From Chloroflexota bacterium (GTDB taxonomy: Bacteria > Chloroflexota > Anaerolineae > Aggregatilineales > Phototrophicaceae), in contig JAPPMO010000109.1 in assembly GCA_028873975.1 (NCBI GenBank), positions 1-41,695 on the forward strand: a stretch of DNA of 41,695 nucleotides. The letters are read 5' to 3'. Both the position numbers and the translations under genes were made by a program. Positions 8,128-16,686 of the stretch are shown here, in pieces. Within the stretch, counting starts at the first letter, position 1. Each line of letters opens with the position of its first letter. Below the pieces are notes generated by a model, which worked only from the letters and a program-made list of their open reading frames with translations, ran no database searches and was not told the DNA's origin.

Positions 8128-9243
8128 GTGAACAAGCGCAAGAAAAGCTTCAAAGATCTGGCGACTCTTGTGCTGATCGCGCTTGCTTTCATTGTGATCG
8201 GGCAGGGACTGTTTCAGGAGCCCGGTTCGGGCTGGAAAACCGACTTCGACAAGGCGTCGATTGACATGGACGAGGTGATTTCGGGCGGGGTGCCGCGCGA
8301 TGGCATCCCGCCGATCGATAATCCGATCTTTGTTGAGGCGGCGCTCGCCGTTGAGTTGTCGCCGCGGTCGCCCGTGATCGCGCTGGCAATAGACGGTGAC
8401 GCGCGCGCCTATCCGCTCGAGGTTTTGACTCGCCACGAGATCGTCAACGATGTCCTGAGCGGCACTCCCGTAGCAGTGACATTCTGCCCGCTCTGCAATA
8501 GCGCCGTCGTCTTCGATCGTCGCGTCGCCGACCAGGTCCTGCGTTTTGGCGTATCGGGCAATCTGCGTTACAGCGACCTGATCATGTGGGACGATCTCAC
8601 GGAGACCTGGTGGCAGCAGCTCACCGGCGAAGCCATTGTCGGCCACTACCGCGGAACTGTACTGCGGATGATAAGCTCGCAACTGGTCAGCTTTGAAGTC
8701 TTCAAGGGGCGTTACCCCGCGGGCAAGGTATTGCGCGGACCCCTGGGGGGCTATGGGCGCAACCCCTACATCGGCTACGACAGCAGCCCGAAGCCCTTTC
8801 TCTTCAAAGGACCCGTCGACGATCGTCTTTTCGCGACGGAGCGCGTGCTGGGGGCGGTCATCGGCGATCAAGCCGCAGCCTACGCCTTCAGCGCCTTGAA
8901 AGAGAGACCCGTCCTCAATGACAGGATTTCGGAGCGCGATATTGTGATATTTTGGCAGCCCGGCGCCGTGAGCGCCCTGGACGCGGGCGATATCGATTCC
9001 TCAAAGGATGTCGGCATGGCGCTGATGTATGACCGACGCTTGCCTTCGGGCCAATCGCTGAGCTTCCGTCATGATGCCGGGCGATTCGTCGACGAGGAAA
9101 CGGAGAGTGTTTGGAACATCTGGGGCGAGGCCACCGACGGTCCCTTGGCGGGCAGCAGACTGCGCCAATTGCATGCCTACCCGCATTTCTGGTTCGCTTG
9201 GGCGGCTTTTTATCCCGAAACGATTTTGTACTCGATCGAATAA
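8128..9243 (+). CDS. DUF3179 domain protein, copy 2 of 3
   Basis: A 371-residue paralogue of the preceding gene. The positively charged start MNKRKKSFKD and a hydrophobic stretch at about 11-28 give an N-terminal membrane anchor with no obvious cleavage site. The DUF3179 domain starts at VISGGVPRDGIPPIDNP, carries CPLCNS at 120-125 and ends HFWFAWAAFYPET. It is closer in wording to copy 3 than to copy 1 (ISGGV, RDGIPPIDNP, ATERVLG and QPGA are shared). The GTG start at 8128 is supported by ACAGGAG at 8111-8117. The function of the family is unknown. Confidence 0.88.
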   Translation: MNKRKKSFKDLATLVLIALAFIVIGQGLFQEPGSGWKTDFDKASIDMDEVISGGVPRDGIPPIDNPIFVEAALAVELSPRSPVIALAIDGDARAYPLEVLTRHEIVNDVLSGTPVAVTFCPLCNSAVVFDRRVADQVLRFGVSGNLRYSDLIMWDDLTETWWQQLTGEAIVGHYRGTVLRMISSQLVSFEVFKGRYPAGKVLRGPLGGYGRNPYIGYDSSPKPFLFKGPVDDRLFATERVLGAVIGDQAAAYAFSALKERPVLNDRISERDIVIFWQPGAVSALDAGDIDSSKDVGMALMYDRRLPSGQSLSFRHDAGRFVDEETESVWNIWGEATDGPLAGSRLRQLHAYPHFWFAWAAFYPETILYSIE

Positions 9244-9266
9244 CAATTCATGACAAAGGACATATC

Positions 9267-10430
9267 ATGCAAGAGATCCGCAAGATTCTCCCGATTACGC
9301 TAGCGCTTGTCGCACTGCTGCTCCCGGCAACCGGTCACGCTCAGCTCAGCTGCGAAACGCCCCCCGCCCCTTTCGACAGACCAGAAGTGCTGGAAAACTG
9401 GCAATCGGTCTGGGATCTGATGGACCTTTGCCAGTACCAGGAAGGCGTCTTCAGCGAGATCATTTCCGGCGGCGTCGGCCGCGACGGCATCCCGCCTATC
9501 GACAACCCGGCATTTGATGACCTGAACGTGGCCGATACCTGGCTGCAAGACGCCTCTCCGGTCATCGCCCTGGAAATCGACGGCATCGCCCGCGCCTATC
9601 CTTTGGCGATCTTGACGCGCCATGAAATCGCCAATGACAGCATCGGCGAGACGCCGATTGCCGTCACCTTCTGTCCCTTGTGCAATAGCGCCATCGTATT
9701 CGACCGGCGCGTAGACAATGAAACGCTGCGCTTCGGCGTGAGCGGATTGCTGCGCAAAAGCGACCTCATCATGTGGGACGACGTGACACAGAGCCTGTGG
9801 CAGCAATTGACCGGCGAGGGCATCGTCGGGGCGCATACAGGCAGGCTTCTGGATATCGTTCCGTCGCAACTGGTGGGCTACGGCGCATTCAAAGAGCAGT
9901 ACCCGCATGGGGAAGTGCTTTCGACCAATGGGCGTTTCTACGGAAACAATCCCTACGTCAATTACGATAGCACTGCGCGGCCCTTTCTGTTTTTTGGCGA
10001 GCCGGACGGTCGGCTTTTCGCCACGGAACGCGTGCTCGGCGTTGCGCTGGGGGATCTGCGCACCGCCTTTCCCTTTGCCGCCTTGTCCGAAGCCCGGGTG
10101 ATCAATGATACCCTGGGCGATGTCGCTGTCGTGGCGATTTGGCAGCCCGGCGCCTTCAGCGCCCTGGACGCGGCCAGCATCGATCTCTCGCGCGATGTGG
10201 GCATGGCTGGCTTGTTCGAACGGACCATTGACGGGCGGACGCTGAACTTCCGCGTCGACGGCGATGCGATCGTCGACGAAGGGACGGGCAGCGTCTGGAA
10301 CGTCTTCGGCACAGCGATCGCGGGCGAGCTCGCCGGAACTCAGTTGCGGTCGATTAACGCTTTCCCGCACTTCTGGTTCGCTTGGGCGGCTTTTTACCCG
10401 GATACCGAATTATACGGTTACGAGCCATAA
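9267..10430 (+). CDS. DUF3179 domain protein, copy 3 of 3
   Basis: A 387-residue paralogue with a clear cleavable signal peptide: MQEIRKI, a hydrophobic core to about residue 21, then ATGHA before Q26. An ~35-residue Cys-containing spacer precedes the DUF3179 domain (ISGGVGRDGIPPIDNP, CPLCNS at 136-141, LTGEG, HFWFAWAAFYPDT). Copies 1 and 2 appear anchored while this one appears exported, so the three may act at different places on the cell surface. The frame stays open upstream to 9111, inside copy 2. I chose the ATG at 9267 because of AAAGGA at 9255-9260 and the signal peptide. The cluster ends at a strong hairpin terminator. Confidence 0.88.
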   Translation: MQEIRKILPITLALVALLLPATGHAQLSCETPPAPFDRPEVLENWQSVWDLMDLCQYQEGVFSEIISGGVGRDGIPPIDNPAFDDLNVADTWLQDASPVIALEIDGIARAYPLAILTRHEIANDSIGETPIAVTFCPLCNSAIVFDRRVDNETLRFGVSGLLRKSDLIMWDDVTQSLWQQLTGEGIVGAHTGRLLDIVPSQLVGYGAFKEQYPHGEVLSTNGRFYGNNPYVNYDSTARPFLFFGEPDGRLFATERVLGVALGDLRTAFPFAALSEARVINDTLGDVAVVAIWQPGAFSALDAASIDLSRDVGMAGLFERTIDGRTLNFRVDGDAIVDEGTGSVWNVFGTAIAGELAGTQLRSINAFPHFWFAWAAFYPDTELYGYEP

Positions 10431-10494
10431 ATCAGAGTGCGACTGACAGTAGATTCAACAAAGTAATTGAAATCCGAATTATTTACGAATTGTA

Positions 10495-10575
10495 GGGGCG
10501 TTTCGCCGAAACGCCCGAATAATCAGTCATCTTCTCCGATTTTCTCTGTGCTCTCTGTGTTCTCTGTGTTTAATT
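10495..10575. repeat. intergenic repeat: GC hairpin plus CTCTGTG tract
   Basis: A hairpin gggcgttt/aaacgccc (10496-10516) is followed by a tract of 9-10 base units of the form ctctgtgtt at about 10543-10570. The pair 'aaacgcccg' then 'ctctgtg' units also occurs at 24691-24863 and 40741-40862, so this is a partial copy of that element family. Confidence 0.6.
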
Positions 10576-10651
10576 ATCGTTACATGACTTACTTGCACTT
10601 ACTGACGATTGAAGGCAATCGGCATTGCGGAAGCGCGCTTGCCCTGCTGGG

Positions 10652-10698
10652 GCAAATGCAAAGTCCCTTTCGAAGGGACTTTGCATTTGCTTGTTTTA
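10652..10698 (+). terminator. rho-independent terminator after the DUF3179 cluster
   Basis: An 18-bp perfect stem (10652-10669 with 10673-10690) around a 3-base loop is followed by ttgtttta. It faces the plus strand after the DUF3179 genes. It also lies just 21 bases past the stop of the convergent aapP gene and may stop both transcripts. Confidence 0.85.
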
Positions 10699-10711
10699 AT
10701 TGAAGCGGCAA

Positions 10712-11482
10712 CTAGAGTATTTGATCGAGGAATTCCTGCGTGCGCGGGTGATGCTCGATATCGGGATTGAAGAAGTTCTCCGGCGGACCCTGCTCGACGA
10801 TGCGTCCCATGTCCATGAAAATGATGCGGTCAGCGACTTCCCGCGCGAAGCCCATCTCGTGCGTCACGACCAGCAGCGTCATGTACGTGCGCGCCAGTTC
10901 TGTCATCACATCGAGCACTTCCTTGATCATTTCCGGATCGAGCGCCGAGGTGGGCTCGTCGAAGAGCATGATCTTCGGCTCCATCGCCAGGGCTCGCGCG
11001 ATCGCCACACGCTGCTGCTGCCCGCCGGATAGCTGGCCCGGGTACTTGAAGGCTTGTTCGGGAATGCCCACGCGCTCCAGCAATTCCATGGCGCGCTGTT
11101 CGGCTTTGTCGCGCGCCCAATGCCGCACTTTCATCGGCGCCAGAGAGATATTGTCCATGACTGTCAAATGCGGGAAGAGATTAAATTGCTGGAATACCAT
11201 GCCGGTTTCCCGGCGGATATCGGCGATGTTCTGCACGTCATGGCTGAGCTCGATGCCATCGACGATGATTTGACCGTCCTGATGCTCCTCCAGCCGATTG
11301 ATGCAACGGATGAAGGTCGACTTGCCCGAGCCGGAGGGCCCAATGATGACCAGCACTTCTTGCGGCATGACTTCCAGAGAGATATTGCGCAGGACGTGGA
11401 ACTCGCCAAACCACTTGTTCATGTCGCGACAAATAATGATCGGCTCGTCGCCCGCCATCACTTGCCTTGTGCCGTCTTCCAT
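10712..11482 (-). CDS. aapP: polar amino acid ABC transporter ATP-binding protein
   Basis: This is the ATPase of an amino acid importer (GlnQ/AapP class), acting on the cytoplasmic face with the AapQ/AapM permeases. The 256 residues include Walker [10 protein letters not shown] at 48-56, the Q-loop ([13 protein letters not shown] near 98-99), signature [10 protein letters not shown] at 151-160, Walker B with [10 protein letters not shown] at 175-184, and the switch His in VVTHEMGFA. The [12 protein letters not shown] and EFLDQIL wordings are typical of the polar amino acid subfamily. The ATG at 11482 has GGGAGGA just upstream. It is the last gene of the leftward aapJQMP operon, 50 bases after aapM, and is followed by the shared terminator. 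Confidence 0.94.
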   Translation of the reverse strand: MEDGTRQVMAGDEPIIICRDMNKWFGEFHVLRNISLEVMPQEVLVIIGPSGSGKSTFIRCINRLEEHQDGQIIVDGIELSHDVQNIADIRRETGMVFQQFNLFPHLTVMDNISLAPMKVRHWARDKAEQRAMELLERVGIPEQAFKYPGQLSGGQQQRVAIARALAMEPKIMLFDEPTSALDPEMIKEVLDVMTELARTYMTLLVVTHEMGFAREVADRIIFMDMGRIVEQGPPENFFNPDIEHHPRTQEFLDQIL

Positions 11483-11532
11483 AATATCCTCCCTCGATCC
11501 CGTAGGCCGGGCGGGAAATCCTCCAGGTTATT

Positions 11533-14500
11533 TCACAACTGCTGCGCCCGCGCCGCGCCCGAGCCAGTCGCCTCGACGCGGCGACTGATGTATGACATGA
11601 TGTAACTGAACACGAAATAAATGATCGCGACGTACAAGAAGGTCTCTTGCCGCCGCTGCAAGAACTCCGGCTGCGCCACCACACGATAGGCGATACCGGT
11701 AATCTCCGCCAAGCCCACGATGAAGACCAGCGAGGTGTCTTTGAACAAGGAGATGAATTGTCCGACCAGCGCCGGGATCACAGCGCGCAAGGCTTGCGGC
11801 AGCAAGATGTAAAGCGTCGTCTGCCAGCCGGACAAACCGATCGCTTGCGCCGCTTCAGTTTGCCCAGTGTCGAGCGACTGCAAGCCGCCGCGGACGTTCT
11901 CCGCCAGGTAGGCGGCGCTAAACAGGGTAATGCCAACCCAGGCTCGCACCGCATTTTCCACCGACGCCAGCGTCGGGTCAATCAGCGGAACCATCAAAAC
12001 CGCCATAAAGAGAATGGTGATTAATGGCACGCCGCGAACCGTTTCGATGTAGACGATACAGGCATATTTGACGACAGTCAGATTGCTGCGCCGCCCCAGC
12101 GCCAGCAGCAAGCCAATCGGGAAGGAGGCGCCAATACCGAGGATCGTCAGTTGCATCGTCAGCATCAAGCCGCCCCAAAGGCGCTTGTCGGAAAGCGGCA
12201 GCAGGTCGTGCGGCGATGCTTGCAGCGCGCCTTGCGATTCCAGACCTAGCACGATGCTCGGGATAATGAGCAGGACCAGGAACCAGGCCAGCGTTATCGC
12301 GCCCATCATGCGCTCGGGATAACGATAGAAAAGCGGGCCGCTCGCATCGCGCTTCCATTTGAGTTTATCGCCTTGGGCCCTTTCCCCGCGCTTGAACGCC
12401 AGCGCGCCCGCCCCCAGCCAGATGATGAAATAAATGGTTGACCAGCGATCCACAGACGTCCAGGTCTGCATCCAGAAAAACGTCATCAAGAGCAAGCCAA
12501 TGATGATGCGGCTTGAAGACCAATGCAGCGTTCCACTGAAGAACATCCAGCCCAGCCACAAAGCCACGGCGACAGCAATCATGGTCGCGGCCGAGCCGTC
12601 GCCGCTGATCGAAAGCAGGTTTGTATTGGCGAAGATGAATACGAACACGAGGCAAGAGAGCAAATAGCCGATACGCTTGGCATTGGCGTCAATGCTGCCG
12701 CGGCGGGCGAAGCCCAGCAAACCCAAGCCGACGCCGACGACCGCCAAAACAATCCAGATCAACACGGAACTGATAGAGTCAAGCGTCCAGTTCTCCCAAA
12801 CAACGTTGATGACATGGCTCTGCGCGATCTGCAGGAAGAATCCGCCGATCAATAACAGGTATCCCGCGTTGCCCATAAAACCGAGGCCGACAAAGTACAT
12901 CAGCAGCAGCCAGATCAAACCGCCGGCCATGCTGCCAATTGCGGCGCCCGATAAACCCCCGACGCCGGAAGCCAACAAGTACATCGCGAAGGGGTAGATG
13001 CCCCAGCCGTAAATCAGCAACCGGGTAATCGAAGCTTCCGCCTCGTCCCCGCTATTCGCGCGGTTAAGCCAAGCTTCGACGCGCTGTAAGAGCAGCACTG
13101 TGCCAAATGCCGCAGCGATTTTCAGGATCAGTGCCGGCAAGCCGCCAATCGCGCCATTGCCGCCCAAAAGCGCGAAATACGCTAACAGGATGAGCAATGG
13201 CGATGTTGCCGCAGCCAATACCGTGGCGCGACTATTGTTGCTGTTGAACAGCGTCTGCTCGCCTAGCAGATGCGCAAGCGCCCGCCCCAGAATATAGCCC
13301 CAGGCGACGGTGATAAAAAACGGCAACAGCAATACCTCGATCTGCTCGAGGAAGAGCGGGATGAAATGCACCAGGTAGGTTGGCAAATCGCGCAAGCCGC
13401 GGAACTGATTGTCGATCAAAGCGATGATCGGCGCGTCCCTGCCGTCGATCTGCGGTCGACTGCCAAAAATCTCCAGCTCGTTGTCGGTCAGCCGCACAAA
13501 TTGCGACTCTGACGCGCTCAAAGTGCGCTCGACAATCGGGAAGATGCCGCGGACCGCCAAGATGCCAGTGCCCGCTTCGCCCGCGGCCGCGTCCTTTGAC
13601 AAGATATACCAGCCGTCGCGCGGTATCTGGTAGGAGACCGTCTCCCCTGCCCGGCTGACCAGGCCCTGCGCCAATATCTCAAAAGACTCCGCATCGTGGA
13701 TCGCGACCTGCATCGGGCTTTGACCCAAATCGTAGATATCGACCACTGATTGCGGCGTCAGCAGGCGCACAAACATTTCCCGCAGGAATTGCTCTTCCCA
13801 TTTTACCGGTTGAATGAGCACTTCATCTTCGTCAGCCTGGTCGGGCTGGCCGATCAGATCTTCCGACAAATCCAGGATCAACCGCTCCCCCAGATCCTCG
13901 ATCTGGGCGCTGCTTTGAAGCGCCGCCGTCAAGTCCATGGTGGCAGCGCGCGCCTCGGCAGTCATTGGGTCGTTCGCCGTCAAGTTGGCCACGGCGGCCT
14001 CGACGGCGCTCGCGGCGGCCTGGACGGCATCTTCGGGATTGTCAAGCCCTTCGAGCGCTTCCCCCAGCCGCTTCAGCCAGGCTTTTAATTCGGCGATCGA
14101 GGCTTCAGCAGCCGTGAAGTAGTCGCCGAGATAGCCGACGTATTCGAAGCTGGACGCGCCCATGTCGTTGGTACGGCTAAAGGTGCGGATGGCTAGCCGT
14201 GTGCGTTCTTCAAGCGCTTCCGTCAATTCCCGGCTGACCATGCGGTCGAATGTCTCCCTGGTCAATTCGATCTGCGCGAGCCGGTTTCTTGCTGCATTGG
14301 CCAAGGCGTTGGCCGCGCGATCGGAGAAGCCGGCCAAATTGCTGAGCGTCTCGACATCGGCGACCTCTTCCTGCGCCAAATGTATGGAGACGGTCTCCCC
14401 CGCTTGCGCGATAAATGCCAGGTTCTTTTGCGGTGTCAGCGACGAAGCGCGGTCGATGATGTCGATATTGCCCGAGGTCAAATAAGACTTCGGCTGCGGG

Positions 14501-14934
14501 ATCGCCGCATTGATCAGCGGCGGCAAGACAGCCATCAGAACCAAAGCCGCGAGCGTGATGATTGTCAGCAGACGCACCACCGACTTGCGCGCCCAAGCCG
14601 CGAAGCTGACCCCCGTTAGCAAAGCCGATAGCAATACGGTGAGCGCCAGCCGCCATTCCAGGCTGCGCTCGAAGCGCTCCATCATGAACAGCCGCTGGTT
14701 ATTGATGATGGCAAACCAGTTGGCCGAGCGTATCGCCCAATCAAAAAAGCCGATAACCAGCGCCAAAACCAGAATCGACATCAGGATCGAAACGACGATA
14801 TCCGCGGGCGAGCCAAAGAGATTCTGACGCAGCCAGGCGGGCAAGCCCACCTCCAGCGTCGGCGGCGGCCTGGTCGGCTCATCGTCGTAGTGGATGATCG
14901 ATTGCTTGATGCCCCTGTCTTTGTCTTCCGCCAT
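11533..14934 (-). CDS. aapM: amino acid ABC transporter permease AapM, giant form with large insertion
   Basis: The C-terminal ~220 residues (about 910-1120) are a standard HisM/AapM-type permease core. The EAA loop is at about 1020-1068 (LDTGQTEAAQAIGLSGW, then LLPQALR and FKDTSL). The N-terminus (PAWLRQNLFGSPADIVVSIL, first membrane segment near 46-66) is also AapM-like. Between them lie ~750 extra residues. A region of about 150-520 should be outside the membrane and includes an Ala-rich helical part (180-360), followed by roughly ten further hydrophobic segments (about 525-850). Ordinary AapM proteins are near 380 aa, so this one is about three times as long at 1133 aa. It is a continuous frame with normal composition, not an obvious frame error. 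It lies 7 bases after aapQ. Confidence 0.88.
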   Translation of the reverse strand: MAEDKDRGIKQSIIHYDDEPTRPPPTLEVGLPAWLRQNLFGSPADIVVSILMSILVLALVIGFFDWAIRSANWFAIINNQRLFMMERFERSLEWRLALTVLLSALLTGVSFAAWARKSVVRLLTIITLAALVLMAVLPPLINAAIPQPKSYLTSGNIDIIDRASSLTPQKNLAFIAQAGETVSIHLAQEEVADVETLSNLAGFSDRAANALANAARNRLAQIELTRETFDRMVSRELTEALEERTRLAIRTFSRTNDMGASSFEYVGYLGDYFTAAEASIAELKAWLKRLGEALEGLDNPEDAVQAAASAVEAAVANLTANDPMTAEARAATMDLTAALQSSAQIEDLGERLILDLSEDLIGQPDQADEDEVLIQPVKWEEQFLREMFVRLLTPQSVVDIYDLGQSPMQVAIHDAESFEILAQGLVSRAGETVSYQIPRDGWYILSKDAAAGEAGTGILAVRGIFPIVERTLSASESQFVRLTDNELEIFGSRPQIDGRDAPIIALIDNQFRGLRDLPTYLVHFIPLFLEQIEVLLLPFFITVAWGYILGRALAHLLGEQTLFNSNNSRATVLAAATSPLLILLAYFALLGGNGAIGGLPALILKIAAAFGTVLLLQRVEAWLNRANSGDEAEASITRLLIYGWGIYPFAMYLLASGVGGLSGAAIGSMAGGLIWLLLMYFVGLGFMGNAGYLLLIGGFFLQIAQSHVINVVWENWTLDSISSVLIWIVLAVVGVGLGLLGFARRGSIDANAKRIGYLLSCLVFVFIFANTNLLSISGDGSAATMIAVAVALWLGWMFFSGTLHWSSSRIIIGLLLMTFFWMQTWTSVDRWSTIYFIIWLGAGALAFKRGERAQGDKLKWKRDASGPLFYRYPERMMGAITLAWFLVLLIIPSIVLGLESQGALQASPHDLLPLSDKRLWGGLMLTMQLTILGIGASFPIGLLLALGRRSNLTVVKYACIVYIETVRGVPLITILFMAVLMVPLIDPTLASVENAVRAWVGITLFSAAYLAENVRGGLQSLDTGQTEAAQAIGLSGWQTTLYILLPQALRAVIPALVGQFISLFKDTSLVFIVGLAEITGIAYRVVAQPEFLQRRQETFLYVAIIYFVFSYIMSYISRRVEATGSGAARAQQL

Positions 14935-14941
14935 GGTCTGG

Positions 14942-16456
14942 CTACCTTGTCACCAATTGAAAGCGCTGATTAACCAGGTTCATCACCAGCGAGATCGAGA
15001 GGCTGATAAACAGATAGGAAAACATGATCATCACGATGCCGGTCACGGATTGCCCCGACTGATTGATGATAGTATTTGATACCTGATAGATATCCGTGTA
15101 GGACACCGCGATCGCCAAACTGGAATTCTTGGCGAGATTGAGATACTGATTGCCCAAGGGCGGGATAATCACGCGCAGCGCCTGCGGCAAGATGATCAGG
15201 CGCAGCATCTCGCCTTGAGAAATGCCCAGCGCGCGCGATGCCTCGAGCTGCCCCTTGGGAACAGCCTGAATGCCCGCCCGCACGATTTCGGCTATGAACG
15301 CGGAGGTATAAATCACCAAGCCCAGGAAAACCGCCAGATAGGAGGGCGAAATCTCGATACCGGTCTCGATATTGCGGCCGCGCCGATCCAATGTCGGCGG
15401 ACGATAGATCAGCGGCTGCCGCGTATACTCCAGTTCTTGTTCAATGGTCAACAGGCCGGACTCGAAGGCATCCTCGTAGGGCATATCGACAGTGCTGTCT
15501 TGCTCTTCATCAAAAACAGCGATGGTCGTCGGTGTTGGGCGCATGCCCAGGACCACCCACCCGAGCAATGCAAAGCCAATGACCGAAGCAATCGCGTAAC
15601 GGGTACGCGGGATTGGCTTTCCGGTCGACTCGGTAACATAAGCGAAGTAGCGCCACATGAGCGCCGCCACAACCAAGCCTATCACCACAAATACCATCCA
15701 GATCCCGAACATCGACGAAGGGATCAACTCGAAGATGGCGACGCCCTTGATGCTGATGTACAAGCCAGGGCGGAATTCGAGCGGGCTGCCAGCGCCCACC
15801 AGCACGATTCCCAAGAGATTGACCAAAACCACAATGGCAATGCCGCCCTGCCGTATGCGCGTTCGCCAGATCAGGTTGCGCAGGCCGCCGCTGTATTGCC
15901 AGATGACAAAAATGATGAACAAAGACAGGGCATATTGCAGCAGAGGCAAGCTGCGAATGCCTTCTATCGGGAAGGCAATCGCATCCTGTTGTGGCGGCAA
16001 GGCAAAAATAGCGATGAAGAACCAGGCGATAATTTGCAGCAGGACTGGCGTATTGCGCAGCACTTCGACATAGGCTCGCGATATGGTGCGGACCAGGTAA
16101 TTGCTGCTCAACAAGAATATGCCGACCATAATGCCGATCGCCGTCGTGGCGACCAAGCCAAGCAAGACAACGCGCAAGGTATTGATGAAGCCAACCCGGA
16201 AGGCGTCAATATAGCGGTCGCTTGATTGATAATCGCCGGAATCGGCGATGCCGAAGCCGGCGCGATTTTGCAAGAATTCAAAATTGGGGGACTGGTTGGT
16301 CGCTTCCAGCGCGGTAGTAATGCGCGTACTGAGATCGTTCAACACCAGAACCACGATGAGCACAAAACAGAGTTGAGCGATTCCCTGTAAGATCCTGCCA
16401 TCCCGGAAAACAGCGGGCAGAACGTTTTCACCCGGCGTCTCGGCGCGCATCTGCAT
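14942..16456 (-). CDS. aapQ: amino acid ABC transporter permease AapQ
   Basis: A membrane permease subunit that pairs with AapM to move polar or branched amino acids. The N-terminal membrane segment (about 25-45), an external loop, and the start of the permease fold (FINTLRVVLLGLVATTAIG) are AapQ-like. YVEVLRNTPVLLQI and the EAA loop (QLEASRALGISQGEMLRL, LPQALRVIIPPLGNQYLNLAKNSSL in pieces) define the family. The 504 residues exceed the usual ~400 because of extra material with membrane segments between LRNTPVLLQ and the EAA half. The start is ATG 16456, with GGGGAG at 16463-16468. An in-frame ATG at 16474 has no ribosome-binding site. Second gene of the operon. Confidence 0.91.
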   Translation of the reverse strand: MQMRAETPGENVLPAVFRDGRILQGIAQLCFVLIVVLVLNDLSTRITTALEATNQSPNFEFLQNRAGFGIADSGDYQSSDRYIDAFRVGFINTLRVVLLGLVATTAIGIMVGIFLLSSNYLVRTISRAYVEVLRNTPVLLQIIAWFFIAIFALPPQQDAIAFPIEGIRSLPLLQYALSLFIIFVIWQYSGGLRNLIWRTRIRQGGIAIVVLVNLLGIVLVGAGSPLEFRPGLYISIKGVAIFELIPSSMFGIWMVFVVIGLVVAALMWRYFAYVTESTGKPIPRTRYAIASVIGFALLGWVVLGMRPTPTTIAVFDEEQDSTVDMPYEDAFESGLLTIEQELEYTRQPLIYRPPTLDRRGRNIETGIEISPSYLAVFLGLVIYTSAFIAEIVRAGIQAVPKGQLEASRALGISQGEMLRLIILPQALRVIIPPLGNQYLNLAKNSSLAIAVSYTDIYQVSNTIINQSGQSVTGIVMIMFSYLFISLSISLVMNLVNQRFQLVTR

Positions 16457-16593
16457 CGGAAACTCCCCAAGCATGCGGAATTGATATTTTTAGAACAAGA
16501 ATTTTATCTCTGTACATTGTAAGCAAAAGCGAGCAATTAGACAAATAATTGATAGTCGCGGGCGCCAGAATCTGTTAGGCCCGTAACGAATTG

Positions 16594-16628
16594 AGCGCCC
16601 GTTTCGGTGAAAAACAAACGGGATGCGC
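16594..16628 (-). terminator. hairpin between aapJ and aapQ (attenuator or mRNA 3'-end stabiliser)
   Basis: Arms gcgcccgttt (16594-16603) and aaacgggatgcgc (16616-16628) pair with a two-base bulge. On the minus strand it follows the aapJ stop by about 60 bases and is followed by tcaattcgtt, a weak T-run. Such a hairpin after the binding-protein gene usually raises its expression over the permeases; that role is inferred. Confidence 0.45.
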
Positions 16629-16686
16629 CGCTCCCCCGCGACACATCCCGCTGCAACAATTGCGCTAGAGAGTTCTAGCTGTCGGT

